A stretch of 64,000 bases of DNA from Polydactylus sextarius (taxonomy: Eukaryota > Chordata > Actinopteri > Polynemidae): the NCBI GenBank assembly GCA_016801845.1, contig CM028924.1:7156501-7220500 (forward strand), written 5' to 3'. The translations under genes were made by a program, and so were the position numbers. A model generated the notes under the pieces. That model was not told the DNA's origin. It saw only the letters and a list, made by a program, of their open reading frames with translations, and did no database searches. Positions 50,916 through 62,120 of this stretch are shown here, piece by piece. Positions within the stretch are counted from its first letter, which is position 1. Each line of letters starts with the position of its first letter.

Positions 50916-53900
50916 ATGGCGGCTGTCTTCCGGTTGGGTTGTGTCTGTCGCAGAGGAGTCAAACGTGAGTATTTCTGTCTGCTTTTAACGTTTCGGTGTT
51001 TCTGAGTATGTGAGTGTTTACGTAAATGTGGCCGGTTGATATTAGTGCAGTTTGACTGAAGTTACGTTAAATAGTCATTGTGAACGCGAACAAACCGCGT
51101 CCGGTAGAGTTCTTTGACTTTGATTGTGTGGCTACAGTGAGTTATTACCTGGATCTGTCACCGGTTGGCATCACTTAGACAGCGGCTGGAAAATTTTACT
51201 CTTCTCAGTCGTTTTTTTTTTTTAAATGACGTGTAAATGTAAAGTGAGGATGAAGTGAAACTTGCGGCCGTTGTGACCATCGTGACATCACATGGTGACG
51301 ACATTGACTGGTTCAATCACTTGGAGAAAGTTTCTGTTTCATATCAGATTCATACATGTTCTGTTTTTAAGTAAATGTTCATCTAAACCACGTTAACCCC
51401 ACGCTGTTTTTTAAATCCTGTTTAACCACAAGTGTAATTGTTCTGACCTTGTGTGACCTCAGTGTGACTCACTATTGTGTCTGTTATCAGAAGCTACTGA
51501 GTTAAATACATTTCTCCTAAAAATGTAATGGAAGGAACATCATTGTTAAATCATATCCATGGAAAACCTGATTTTATAAGTGTATGATGATGATGATGGG
51601 TTTTTTTTTTTTTTTTAACCTGTGACTTACCATTGTGTTTTCTCTCTTGTCTCTTTAGCTCTGTTCTACCAAAGCACTTTGTTGTCCAGACCAGTTGGCT
51701 TGGTTGTACCTCACAAAAACCAGGAGCAGCCGCACCTGCTGACAGCGAGGATTCATGCGTCGCAGGCTCTCTACGGTCAGTGGAAAAAAACGCAAAGCAC
51801 ACGGGAGTAAATGCAGCACGTACAGGAGCGGCAAAAGTTCACAGTCAGTATGTTGGCGATGGGTCAATTAATTGATTAATCAATACAGAACATTTATGAT
51901 CGAGCTTAGGTCCGGGAGAAAATAATACTTTTCATTTTGAGAAGTAACATCAGTCCTCTGCTGTTAGTTTTGTGTTGATGTTTGTCTGTGCCTTCAGATG
52001 GCAATAGTCACCGACTGATATTTGGACATTTGACAGGAAAATAATAATAATAACAGACATTTTCTAGCAAACCAACAGGATGATGCATTGCAGCTTTAGA
52101 AATAACCACAGGGTCAAATCAACAGCTGACAGTTTAATAAACCAGATAAATAAACACGATGAGCTGCACATTTTCCTCTTCTGACTGGCCTGTCTCCATC
52201 ATCAAGTAGTAATGAGGTGTCATTGCTAAATACTTCCTGTTTGACATGAGGTTGATTTTGGGGTCAGTGGTGTTTTGTCACACGTGTTTAGCAACCTTAG
52301 TGTTTAAGCAGTGTCAGTGCCCTGACATCAGGTTCCTGAGGTCTGCTGGTTTCACCAGCTGTGAACCTCTGTTTAGGTTAATGGGTCATTTACAGGGTGG
52401 AACATTAAATGGTTCTAAGTTCTAAGCTAAGTTAGTTTCCTGGATCTGTGCTTTCAACATTAACTTAACCAATTTTTTTTTAATGATATACTTATATTCA
52501 AGTTTTGGCTACTCCTGATAACGAGCATAGATTAACAAATTCTTTGACCTTTTGTGAGATACATGAATTCACCGTCTTGTAGGGCTGCAATCTAATTACT
52601 GCATTTTCTATCAGTCACATCAGCTGCACCAAAATAAGTGCTCCTATTTTTACTGCTGAGCTTTCCCCCAACAAGCTCCTTGAAGCGGACAGATACAGAT
52701 GAAATCGACCTCAGAAAAACTTGTTGGTGGTGGTTGAGAACAAGCTCTTGTGTTGAAGCAGGTTCGTAAGTAGCAGTAGCAGTAAATGAACTCTTTTTTT
52801 TATTTCTTATCTCTGTGGCCAATCAAAGGACTTTATACTACTAGTTGCATTTATCCATTGACACACACATTGATACAGTGCATGGCACACTCAGACATCC
52901 ATGGACCAGCCACCAGGGGCAATGTTGGGTTCAACATCTTGCCCAGTCACATAAAATGTGGACTGGAGGAGCCAGGAATAGAACCTCTGACCCTCTGAGC
53001 ATCTAAAAGGAATGTACGTTGAGATGTTGACTCCTAACAAGTGTCTAAACTCACCAGAGTGGTCTCTTAACTGCTGCTGTAACAATGGTAAATGTCCCCA
53101 ATGTGAGACTAGTAAAGATGACAGAGCTCTAAAGGCCAAGAAGACATACCCATGCTGCAGTGTTTCCCACAGAATTTTAGGAGACTGTGGTGGACGGTGT
53201 GGTGTCGTTAGTGTCGCTAGATCGCACCCGGTGCAGCCAGGGAAGCTCCAGGCAATGCAGCGCGACCTGTGCTAGCGTGTGCATGAGAGAGAGAGAGAGT
53301 GAGAGCGAGACTGATATTATTTATATGGTGCCGATAATTAATGACGATGTGTTGTTGGTGTTACTCCACAGCGGGCTCCGGCTCTAAAGCCGCCTCTCTG
53401 CATTGGACGGCAGAGCGAGCGCTGAGCATCCTGTTGCTGGCCATGGGACCTGTAGCCTATTTTAACCCAGGTCCAGTCATGGATTACTCCCTGGCAGCTG
53501 CTCTGACCCTGCACGGACACTGGTAAGAGGATCAAATGCAAACCTGAGCTTCAGCCTCATATGACCAGTCAGTTCACACAGATTTGACCTCTCCTGGGCA
53601 AAATTCCTTATCCCATGAGGGGTGTGACTTGATCTCACCTCTGTGGTCTTAACATCAGCAGTCAGTCATATCAACTCAGCTGCCAGCAGCTGTTAACTCT
53701 ACAGTGATGTTCTCTTGCCCCAGTAAATATTACAGCAGGTGTAGTGTTGTGGTTTTAAAAAAAAGACCTAATGAAGCAAGAAACAAAAGTATTTTAATAT
53801 ATGTGCAATAAGCTAATATCAGTCATTTTATCATTATTATATAAAGTTACAAACCTGTGTTCAAAAACAAATGGAGGGTAGGATGTAAAATAGTTGCCAT

Positions 53901-54101
53901 TGCCAACTAGTTTAGTGTTTATTTTTGCTCCGTAGGGGCATCGGTCAGGTGTTGACGGACTACGTTCACGGTGACACAAAGGTCAAGATCGCAAACACGG
54001 GTCTGTTCCTCCTATCTACGGTCACCTTCGCTGGTCTGTGCTACTTCAACTACAATGACGTTGGCATCTGCAAAGCCATTGCGCTGCTGTGGAGCAAATA
54101 A
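50916..54101 (+). CDS. sdhd: Succinate dehydrogenase cytochrome b small subunit (SDHD)
   Basis: Membrane anchor of respiratory complex II; with SDHC it holds heme b and binds ubiquinone in the inner mitochondrial membrane. Four exons: 50916-50964, 51659-51775, 53372-53522 and 53936-54101; all GT-AG with phases 1, 1 and 2. Product is 160 aa (human 159). Residues 1 to about 55 form an Arg-rich mitochondrial presequence (MAAVFRLGCVCRRGVK). The mature part starts near SKAASLHWTAERA and has three membrane segments. It includes YSLAAALTLHGHWGIGQ, whose His lies in the heme-ligand region, DYVHGD, with the quinone-site Asp-Tyr pair, and LCYFNYNDVGICKAIALLW at the C-terminus. Intact, no anomalies. The intron between exons 2 and 3 (51,776-53,371) carries a SINE piece and a block copied at 60.79 kb. 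An AATAAA overlaps the stop (54097-54102); a better placed one is at 54891-54896. Confidence 0.97.
52267..52416 (+). repeat. Duplicated block, copy 1 (sdhd intron 2)
   Basis: From GGTGTTTTGTCACACG to AACATTAAATGGTTCT, this block recurs at 60,786-60,947 in the same orientation with about 85-90% identity by eye and a roughly 12-bp insertion. Confidence 0.8.
52840..53005 (-). mobile_element. SINE remnant in sdhd intron 2
   Basis: Contains CACCAGGGGCAATGTTGGGT, CATCTTGCCCAGTCAC and GGAGCCAGGAATAGAACCTC. On the minus strand the last reads as GAGGTTCTATTCCTGGCTCC, a B-box-like core in a tRNA-derived fish SINE. Probably the same family as the remnant at 30,276 but in opposite orientation and retaining different parts. 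Confidence 0.5.
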
Positions 54102-54890
54102 ATGACTGGACTGAGAAACCCGCGAGGACCGAAACACCAGGACTGGTGCCATCTCATCCTGGCCGATTGTTCAAAAGAAAAAAAAAAAAAAAAAGAAATC
54201 CAAGGTGTTTTATGTAAATTCTTATAAATATCATGTTGACAATTTTGAAGATGATTCAAAAGTGTTTAATTGCAGTTATCGTTGATCACTTCGGGCTTGG
54301 TATTTGTAAAAAGTTATTGCTCAGTTGAATTATAAACATGAGTGAGCAACTGACATCCACTGTCTTTCTGTACATAAGGGAGAAACGATCGTGCTCATGT
54401 GCAGTGGGGACTGAAGTTAAGATGCATTCCCCTGATATTTAACATGTCACCACGCTTCCTACAAACATGAGATGTCTTTTCTCCTGATTTGTAGTTGTTG
54501 TATTCACTGGAGACAGGTACTTCTGTGTCAGGTCTTAACAGAATAATTTATTTTTCATGTTCAGGTCTTTTTCGTGGCCGATTTCGTCGATGTGTTTTGT
54601 TTCCGATCACGATGTGTACGCACTAAACCTCTGCTTGTTCAAGCTGTCAGGGAGTGACAGGGCAGCACTACAGCACGAAGCAGTTTTTGTTTCATCCTCA
54701 ACACTCGTCACAGTCCTGAACACGTACTGGTAGATGCCCACTTGTTTTTTTTGACTGACAGTAGCAAATGTTGTTTGTAACTTGAAGTCAGAGACTGCAT
54801 TGTTTAGGGGAGGGGGCTTGGAAGATGAGCAGACTGAAGTAGCTCGAATCAGCCTGTTCAGTCCTGGAGATGTGCTCATCGGTAAATGTT

Positions 54891-54896
54891 AATAAA
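54891..54896 (+). terminator. Polyadenylation signal, sdhd
   Basis: AATAAA about 790 nt after the sdhd stop, followed by an A-rich run. The AATAAA at 54097-54102 overlaps the stop codon and is too close to be the usual site. Confidence 0.35.
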
Positions 54897-55227
54897 AAAA
54901 AAAGGGGAAGGCTTTATCTCTGGTACATCAACATTTCAGAAACATTCATTATCACTTATCCCGACCTGAGCATCTCCAGCAGAATGATCGAGTCCAGCAG
55001 CGTGCAAACACTCGTCAGTTAACAGTGTGTGAAATCTACAAGCAGGGTCTGAAATTAACAGCTGCAAAATGCCGTCCTCTGCCAATACAATATCACTCAA
55101 GTCAGTACTATGAATGCCTCTGTAACATATTGAGTTGTGTTGTATTTAATGTATAATTAAGCAAACATCAAATGGGGAAAAAAAAAAAAAAAAAGAAGAC
55201 GCATTTTTAAAAGACTAAAATTGTTCT

Positions 55228-55233
55228 TTTATT
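55228..55233 (-). terminator. Candidate polyadenylation signal, il18
   Basis: Minus-strand AATAAA (TTTATT on plus) 880 nt beyond the il18 stop. Another candidate is at 55596-55591. Either makes the il18 and sdhd transcripts end close together, tail to tail. The surroundings of the 55,228 signal recur at 62,510-62,550. Confidence 0.35.
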
Positions 55234-55705
55234 TCAAAATGTTTGACATTTTTTGCCAGTTTTTTTTCTTTTTCCTCGGCAAATAAAACACAACTTTAAC
55301 AACGAAACGCATCATAGCGAGACTTGATATAGCAGAATATCTCAAACTTGATGTATGTATAATGGAACATCTACTCATTACGCACAGATATTAGTGACAC
55401 TGTGGCAGAATTGAGCAGGTCGCAAGATTATGACGTCTGGATTCAGTCTGTTGTCACAACATTGTGCAGTAAATGTTTATCACAGCTTTCGAATCTTGTC
55501 TTTTTGCTCATCACAATTGCTTAACTGTCGACTGGTGACGTGTGTTCGATTAATGTAATCACAAACCATACGCACAATATATTGGTTCTATTTATTTAGA
55601 ACAATAAAGTTGTTTTCATATTGTTGATATTTTATGCTTTAACCCATCAACACAACACATTACATAAACACAGACGAGTTCAGAATGTATAAAAATAGAA
55701 GTACA

Positions 55706-55728
55706 AATATATATATATATATATATAT
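55706..55728 (+). repeat. (TA)n microsatellite
   Basis: 23-bp AT run in the il18 3' UTR region. Confidence 0.85.
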
Positions 55729-56115
55729 TAAAAAGTACATTTTCACTAATGCACATCTAATGTCAACTGATAAAACCCAATGGATTATAAATTCAAACCA
55801 TATCCAAACTTGTTGCCACAGTGACGAAGAGTAGAAATAATCAATTTTAGGGTTAGAGTTAATGGAACATCAGTTTCCTAAAACCATTGTGGAAATTGAT
55901 TTGTATGTAGTTGTTATTTTAGCTAATATTTTTCTGATTTATAAAGCAATTAATAAATAGATAAATCCAACAGTCTGACTCTAGTGTGTCAACAAAATGA
56001 AACCAAGTATTAGATTAGATAATGCCTCACTGGCATATTCAAACTAAATTTCACTGAATAAATGATAAGCTTGACCCTGTGGCAACTTCTCACCAATGAA
56101 GAAAACGGTTTGTTT

Positions 56116-57511
56116 TTACTCCAGTTTGTCTAAAATCCTGATCTCAACACACTCTGGTTCGTCTGTTACTTTACGCAAGACCAGTTTTTTCATATTACCG
56201 TCTGTACTCTCAAACCCCAGGTACTTATCTGGGTGCATTGTGGACTTGAACAAGTACACATCATTCTGTTTCAAGGCCTCCAGGATGAACATGGCCTCGT
56301 GTCCGGATGAAGATATTCTCTCTGGAAGGGAATCCTGCAGGGAAACATTCATGGTAAACTTTATTTAGTCACACCACTGCACTGTGGGCAAGATGCAGTC
56401 TAATTAATGGAAACGTCAGCAAACACACTATAAACCTTAACTCGGTTTTCTTTTGTTTTGTGACATTGATCATAGTTCATCAAATTCTGTTGCTGCACCT
56501 TTGAATCGAGCTGTGATTCCTGCCATGATGCTGTTTGTTAATGTAACGATGTTTAAAATGTACATGTAGTAAATTTACAACACAGGATACAACAAGTTAT
56601 GTCGACATGTTGAGCTGCAGGTCAGGCCAACTGTTTGCCTTTCCAGCCTTTATGCTAAGCTAACTGTGTCCTGTCTTACACTTTGGACAGATATGAAATT
56701 GCTCAGGACTAGCTGTTTAGCATGATAACATCAGCAGAAGAAAGATGAGTTAGGAGTTAAGAGACTACAGGAATACGTTTGGTTCTGAACTTATGACTCT
56801 TGTGATTTTCTCACCATTTGCTGAAGACTGACATCATATCCGTTGTCCGCACAACACACCACCATTTTCTTTTCACCTTGTTTGGCGTACAGCATGATCG
56901 GCATCCCTGGCTCAGTCCTGTCCTGGTCAATGTAAGTGTGGATACAGAACCTACAGTCTGAAGAACACAGTGTAAGAGGTGGAGGGGGTGGGGGATGATT
57001 TAAATGTGTTGAATATGTATTTATTCTTTAGAAACAGTTTTCACTAATAGCAACTGACGTACTAAAATGACTGGGAGTCAAATTGTTTTAGTTTTATAAA
57101 CTATCCACATCACAGAAGTGATGAGTGGGATCAGTTAAATATGACAATGCCTGTGACAATGAAGGGGTAGATATTTGTTGTGACATCAATGATGAAGAAA
57201 ATCTGTTGATGAATGAACAGATCAACAGTGTACATCACAAACAACATCACAGTGTAAAGGTTGCAGTCAATATAATATGGACAGTATTACTGTTGTGGAT
57301 TTCTGTCAATAAAAGCTAAATTAATATACAATATTATAATATCTTTTTGCTTTATCTGGCTGTATATTACCAGAGCTAGACAGCTCCCGTTGATTTAATG
57401 ATTTTGCTTGCAACTGTTGATCCTTTAAGATCAGGTATTTGTTGTCCTTGCTGCAGAGGACATGTTCTGACACGTTGGAGGTTTGTTCAAAGATGTTGCA
57501 GTCCACTTCAT
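56116..57511 (-). CDS. il18: Interleukin-18 (three 3' coding exons; 5' end unresolved)
   Basis: IL-1-family cytokine made as a cytosolic precursor and matured by caspase cleavage. Exons: 57511-57371 (starting within a split codon, EVDCNIFEQ... to RELSSS), 56957-56815 (CRFCIHTYIDQD... VSLQQM) and 56334-56116 (DSLPERISSS to DKLE, stop TAA). Junction phases are 1 and 0, as in a single reading frame. From the first split codon it encodes 167 aa of beta-trefoil sequence. Landmarks include HVLCSKDNKYLIL, GMPIMLYAKQ, VVCCADNGYDVSL and HPDKYLGFE with KKLVLRKV near the end. These align with human IL-18 landmarks (DQVLFID, IISMYKDS, ISTLSCENK, YFLACEK...KLILKK). The position next to sdhd, convergent, is the vertebrate order. 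The start exon was not found, so the ~36-residue propeptide is missing from this call. If the split codon begins with G the exon starts DEVD, a caspase motif. Confidence 0.88.
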
Positions 57512-57599
57512 CTTTAAGAGAAAAAAAAATCATGTTATATGACACTGTGCAATCATTATTTGTAAATTATACAATAAATGGAAGAATACAGAGGGTGTG

Positions 57600-57683
57600 C
57601 AGAGGAGGCGTACAGCATGATCGGCGTCCCAGTCTTAGTGTCGTTGTGATGGTCATTGTACATGTGGATACAGAACTCATAGT
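57600..57683 (-). pseudogene. Decayed copy of il18 penultimate exon
   Basis: Begins after a good acceptor (TTTTTCAG) and matches the first 77 nt of the real exon at 56957: YEFCIHMYNDHHND, then GTPIMLYA. The homology stops after the Tyr-Ala codons and the rest of the exon is missing, so no donor remains and the frame runs into a stop near 57,556. About three quarters of residues match the intact exon in the retained part. Confidence 0.75.
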
Positions 57684-57848
57684 CTGAAAAACACAGTATA
57701 AGGAAGAGGAGGAGGACAGTGTTGATTTGTCGCTTGTTACTTGTTAATATTAACATATTGTTGAGTTTTCTTTCCAGAGCTGAGCACACATCATCATGTC
57801 AATAAAAGCTAAATTTTTTGTGATTTATCTGACTATATATTACCAGAG

Positions 57849-57930
57849 TCAGAGAGGTTCTTGCTGCTTCTGCTTTCAACTGTCCGTCCCTTAAGATCAG
57901 GAATTTGTTGTCCTTGCTGCAGAGGTGATG
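57849..57930 (-). pseudogene. Decayed copy of il18 exon (CSKDNK exon)
   Basis: Matches the 3' half of exon 57511-57371: CSKDNKFLILRDGQLKAEA against CSKDNKYLILKDQQLQAKS, followed by the same donor context GTAATATA. The 5' half with the caspase motif is missing, and a net 7-nt loss changes the exit phase from 1 to 0, so joining to the next copied exon would break the frame. Read as a relic, not a usable exon. Confidence 0.72.
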
Positions 57931-58043
57931 TTTTGAAAAAAAAAAAAAATGTTATAATGTAAGATACAGAAGGAATTATTCACCACATAGTCTTGGACTG
58001 TAAATTAAAAAAAATCAGAAGTAAAATTAAAGTGTTAACTTAC

Positions 58044-58058
58044 CTGTTCCAGTTGTCT
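58044..58058 (-). other. il18: Candidate 15-nt micro-exon of il18 propeptide
   Basis: On the minus strand TTTACAG is followed by 15 nt and then a strong donor GTAAGTT. Spliced to the exon at 57511 in phase 1 it stays open and supplies the G that completes the Asp of DEVD. Human IL18 is known to have a 12-nt exon 3 at the same place in the propeptide, which supports the reading. The exon further 5' with the start codon was not identified. Evidence is splice sites and phase only. Confidence 0.4.
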
Positions 58059-58663
58059 CTGTAAATAGAGAACAATACACCACAGATTACATCATGTACA
58101 ATAATATACATGTAGAGAAAGAATTAATATTTTTAAAATAAAAAAATCTGGGCAGCTAATGATTGTGTTGGTCGGGATTCAACCAGCGATGGCTACGATG
58201 GCTCCGTCAATCAAGCGATAGAAACTTACAGTGATTGCACTACAAAAATCTGTGCAGTTAAAAAAAAAAAAAGTTTTTTTCCATTTTGATTCAAACGTAC
58301 TAAAATTGAGAGTAAAAAAAAATACCATCATGAGTGACTTGTCTCTCAGCTAAAGCTAAAATATCATGGTTACGTTCATTTCTTTTTTGTAGGTTTGTGT
58401 CGCACTTTCTGTGATACAAACCTGTGATACAAAGTATTCTCAGTATATTTAACTACTTCCTTGACACACGTTTTTCAAGTGGTCGAAAATTCTGAGAATA
58501 TCTGAGAACCAATAAAAGCACAATTATAGTAGAACCACCTTGCTAAAACTGAAAAAATCTTTCCTGCAATGTAAAGAATATAGCATACACATTTACTGTA
58601 CAAGCAGATTTGAGTTCAGATTTTTACCACACAGATCTAACCTTCAGAGACAATGAAATCCTG

Positions 58664-58695
58664 TTTTGTTTGTTTGTTTGTTTGTTTGTTTGTTT
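58664..58695 (+). repeat. (TTTG)n run
   Basis: About eight TTTG/TTGT units in a row upstream of il18. Confidence 0.85.
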
Positions 58696-58936
58696 TTCAA
58701 GTTGCAGTAAGAATTGCAACCAAGTACTGGATGAGAGAAGGAAAAAAAATCACTAAATGTTTATTATTAATATAAAAATACTGAACTTTCAGCAGCTTAC
58801 TCAACTTGTAACAGATATAAAAAAACCATAAAGCCAGATAATGTAAAGTTAAGGAGTCATATACAGGTCAGTGAACTTGGCTGCTTGTAATATGTTTACA
58901 TTGCACATACAAGTACCATGTAAATCAATGTCTTAC

Positions 58937-58974
58937 CTTACTATAGATGCTGTCCTGTGGTCGACTTCGAGTGG
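58937..58974 (-). other. Possible noncoding il18 upstream exon
   Basis: A 38-nt stretch is bounded by acceptor TATTCTAG and donor GTAAGACA on the minus strand. It has no ATG and contains stops in the frame needed downstream, so it could only be 5' UTR. Weak call from splice consensus alone. Confidence 0.15.
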
Positions 58975-59475
58975 CTAGAATATGAAGAGAAGCTGAATAA
59001 ATTGACTTTTTATAACCACAATCTGCTTCCTGCTTTGTATGTCAGTGTCATTCACACCATCTAATTTTGTGTGGTTGAGAATGTTGCTCTTTTCCACCTT
59101 TGTTGCACCTACGTCATTCATATTAAGTAGCTCTACTAATCTAAAAATAAATCTAGGAAAGAAATAAGCTGTAAAAAGTTTTTATAGTACATGAACTCCT
59201 GAAATAGAATAACATATTGACCCTGGATATGACGGGTACTTTTCCCTAGAAAAAAGACAGGTCGTGTTTGTGTTCGGGGTCCAGAGACCTGATGAGATGC
59301 GACTGTGACACGGAGACTCACTAGAAAACAGTGGCTCAAATGTTGGACAAGTTAACAAACAGCAGAAGAGGACAGTGTTTCCCATACATTGACGAGACTG
59401 TGTTGCTCCACCATAGTTTCAAAGTTGGGGAGTCATAATGCCAAGGCCAATGTTCGAGTGCATGTTAAACACCGC

Positions 59476-59615
59476 TCCCAGGGGACACCTGGATAGCCAA
59501 GTGGTTATGTACTACATTGTATCATCGCATGCAAGCTTTCCTGCATGGGTTCTCCTTCTTTCCTGTCTCAATCATTAAAGGCAAAAATTCCCCAACAAAT
59601 AATGATAAAAACAAA
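59476..59615 (+). mobile_element. SINE-like remnant
   Basis: Starts GGGGACACCTGGATAGCCAAGTGGTTATG (A-box-like) and passes through CTGCATGGGTTCTCCTTC and TTTCCTGTCTCAATCATTAAAGGCAAAAATTCCCC with an A-rich end. Fish SINEs of the tRNA-derived type end with a similar 'TTTCCTGTC...TAAAGGC.AAAA.CCCC' tail. Assignment from recall of the tail. Confidence 0.5.
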
Positions 59616-60785
59616 AAACCCACTCCACTCGTTTGCTAATTTTTCCAAAAATGGGTCTTGAAAACAGCACGCAACCAGCTGAGATGTGAGATACAGTTGA
59701 TACCATTGATCCACCGAGTTTCCCTGTTGACTGACATTCTGTCCAAATTAATTGGCATGAACAGCTTCTACTACATAAAAAGGCTGTTAATGAACAGTGT
59801 TGCTAATTTAATGCCTTGTCACTAGATTTACCAACTTCCTGACGTATCTAATGACAATTCAGGCAAATTGTTGGTTTTGACAAACTATGTCTGCCTTCCA
59901 ACAGATAATGTTTGGAATTGTAGCTAAAATGTCTCTAAAACTCAGGTTTATCAAATGACACTTCCTCTACAACTCACCCCTAGACATGCAACCAAAAACG
60001 TTTGTGTGGGTGTAGGAAATACTTCAGCAAGTGGACTGTGAACTGTGGAGAGTGATGCTTGCAATGGAAACTTTTTGATAAACTTACTATTCATTACATA
60101 ATAAGGTTAGGTGGTTTTGAAGTGTTGTACTAAACACATCATACCTTCTTCACCTTGATGTTCCTCAGCGATTCAGCTGGTGGATTTAGTGGTTGGTGGG
60201 GGAATTCTGTGAATGTCAGATGACATGGCTGTACTACCACCACCCACCTGCTGAGGAAATACTGGTACTGCCCCAAGTGATGAAATCCTTGACAGGATTG
60301 TATCTAATAGGGACAGTCCCCAACATAAGACCAAAATCTTCAGGTTAAAGTTGACTGTCCGAAGTAATTTGAACACCATGCATAAGAGAGAGATATTTTA
60401 CATTGATCGAAGTAATATTGTATTTGACCGTCTTTTGTTTTCACAGCCAAATATCTAACAATGAAAGTAAGTGGGGCAGTCAGCCAAATGTTTCTAAATT
60501 TGTCATTTTTTAACCATTTTTGTCATTTGTCATTGTCATTTTTTAATCATTTTTTAATAAAGCTGATCTGGGTTTGGCTTTAGAGGCTGATTTCTGGTTG
60601 TCTCTGTCAAAACGAGCGTACAAGTTGTTAGTATCTGTCGTTCTAATGTCACTTCTTTGACCGATTCCATCATCATGTAGTGATCTTACAAAATAAAAAT
60701 GTGGCAATATTAAATATACAGCTCTCAGTTTGCTCCCTATTCGACATGAGATCAGGTGGGTGACTGCCCCGGTTGTTTTTGGTGT

Positions 60786-60947
60786 CTGTGGTGTTTTGTC
60801 ACACGTATTTAACAACCTTAGTGTTCGAGCAGTGTCAGTGCCCTCACATCAGGTTCCTGAGATCTGCTCAGTGAAGACAGGTTTCACCAGCTTGAACCTC
60901 TGTTCAGGTTAATGGGTCATTTACAGGGTGGAACATTAAATGGTTCT
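60786..60947 (+). repeat. Duplicated block, copy 2
   Basis: Counterpart of 52,267-52,416 in the same orientation. The sdhd exons that follow the first copy are not found after this one. Confidence 0.8.
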
Positions 60948-61062
60948 GTGCTTAGTTCAGCCTAGTTCACATCAACAAACTTTACCAACAATTTGCAGTC
61001 GGAGCGGCTCACTGACTTGAATCATTGGTGAATATGCAGTTTATTATTATAATAAGTCAGAA

Positions 61063-61264
61063 GCGACTGACAAAGAGCAACAGCCAATCAGAGGTGGGAT
61101 GTGATTACTTTGATTTACTCAGAAGTCAGACGTTTTAACGTATTTTGTTTAAGTTTCTGTTTCTATCATTTCCCCTCATCTGATAAAAATGTCTGCTGAT
61201 GATAACCATGAATCTATCTATCACCATCAGCTCCAATATGAAAACCACCTGTGATGTTTACATG
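61063..61264 (+). promoter_or_regulatory. CCAAT-box promoter-like unit with short first exon, copy 1
   Basis: GACAAAGAGCAACAGCCAATCAGAGG leads, 153 bp on, to an ATG at 61238 (ATGAAAACCACC). The frame stays open for nine codons to a donor-like ATG|GTGAGT at 61264/61265. A second copy with the same spacing lies at 63,761-63,992. No downstream exon was identified. Confidence 0.35.
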
Positions 61265-61652
61265 GTGAGTGGTTTAGTTTGTGCTGCAGACTGTATCCTG
61301 TCTTCTGTGTGCATGACAAGACGTACAGTTTGGTGACGTTATGGTGTGATAGGGATCAGTACTCGGTGAAAAATCCTGTAATCCTGTAAACACTACAGGT
61401 CTCAGACCAGTTGCTGAGATTACAGATCATAGAAACACCAGTCGCCAAGTGTGAAAAACAAACAGCAATAAGATGACCTCTGTAGTCATGAAGTGCTTCG
61501 AGACTCATCCTCCACCATTTTAAGTGCTTCCTCGCTCCAAAATTTGATCAGCACCAGTTTGCTTACAGTATTGCTATTGTATCATGTTGTGTTGTATCAC
61601 TGATTTCGCTCAAGTCAGTTCTATGAATGCCTCTAACATATTGAGTTGTGTT

Positions 61653-62120
61653 ACGTCCCCGTTTTGTCCAGGGGAATACGGGTCGAAACAATAATAAAAA
61701 TGAAAGAATAACCGGGCCAAAGGGACAGTTCTAAGTAAAAGTAAAATGATTTATTCAGAACAAAAATAAGAAAACCAACAAAACACAACTTTGCAATAAA
61801 TGAAAAGCAAGCTGAACCAAAACAACACAACTGAGGATAACTACAGAAAGTAGGCTATAAACACTTAACATTAGATAGTAATACCCCGCGACAACCTCCT
61901 GCAAACGGGAGTAACAGCGATCGCTTCACACCAAGCTCCGAATGGCACAGCACACTGACAAACTCTCTGGTCTCCTGCTCTTCCGACGGTACGGTTTCTC
62001 CGGGCTTTATTCAGCAGTCCCTGATTACCCCTGCAGTCAGTCCAGGGTCGGCACCTGTTCTGGAGCTCAAACAAGGGAAGGGGGGGAGCACCTGGTCTCC
62101 ACTTGCCATTGCCCCAGTTG
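61653..62120 (-). mobile_element. Probable LTR fragment inserted in duplicated flank
   Basis: The homology to the sdhd/il18 flank (55,083-55,142) breaks exactly at TTGTGTT|ACGTCC and resumes at 62,425. The insert starts TGTTACGTCCCCGTTTTGTC on plus; on minus it would end GGGGACGTAACA, a plausible LTR end. The G/C-rich central part (61,885-62,100) is unlike its neighbours. Reverse transcriptase is absent. Target duplication could not be shown. Confidence 0.35.

Noticed and set aside
58642..58660. 19-nt candidate il18 exon (between AAAACAG and GTTAGA on the minus strand)
   Set aside because: It would keep the phase needed by the 15-nt micro-exon, but the acceptor has no pyrimidine tract and the exon lacks a start codon; too weak to list.
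60173..60379. 68-codon minus-strand frame upstream of il18
   Set aside because: No similarity to il18 or any other family recognised and no supporting splice context.
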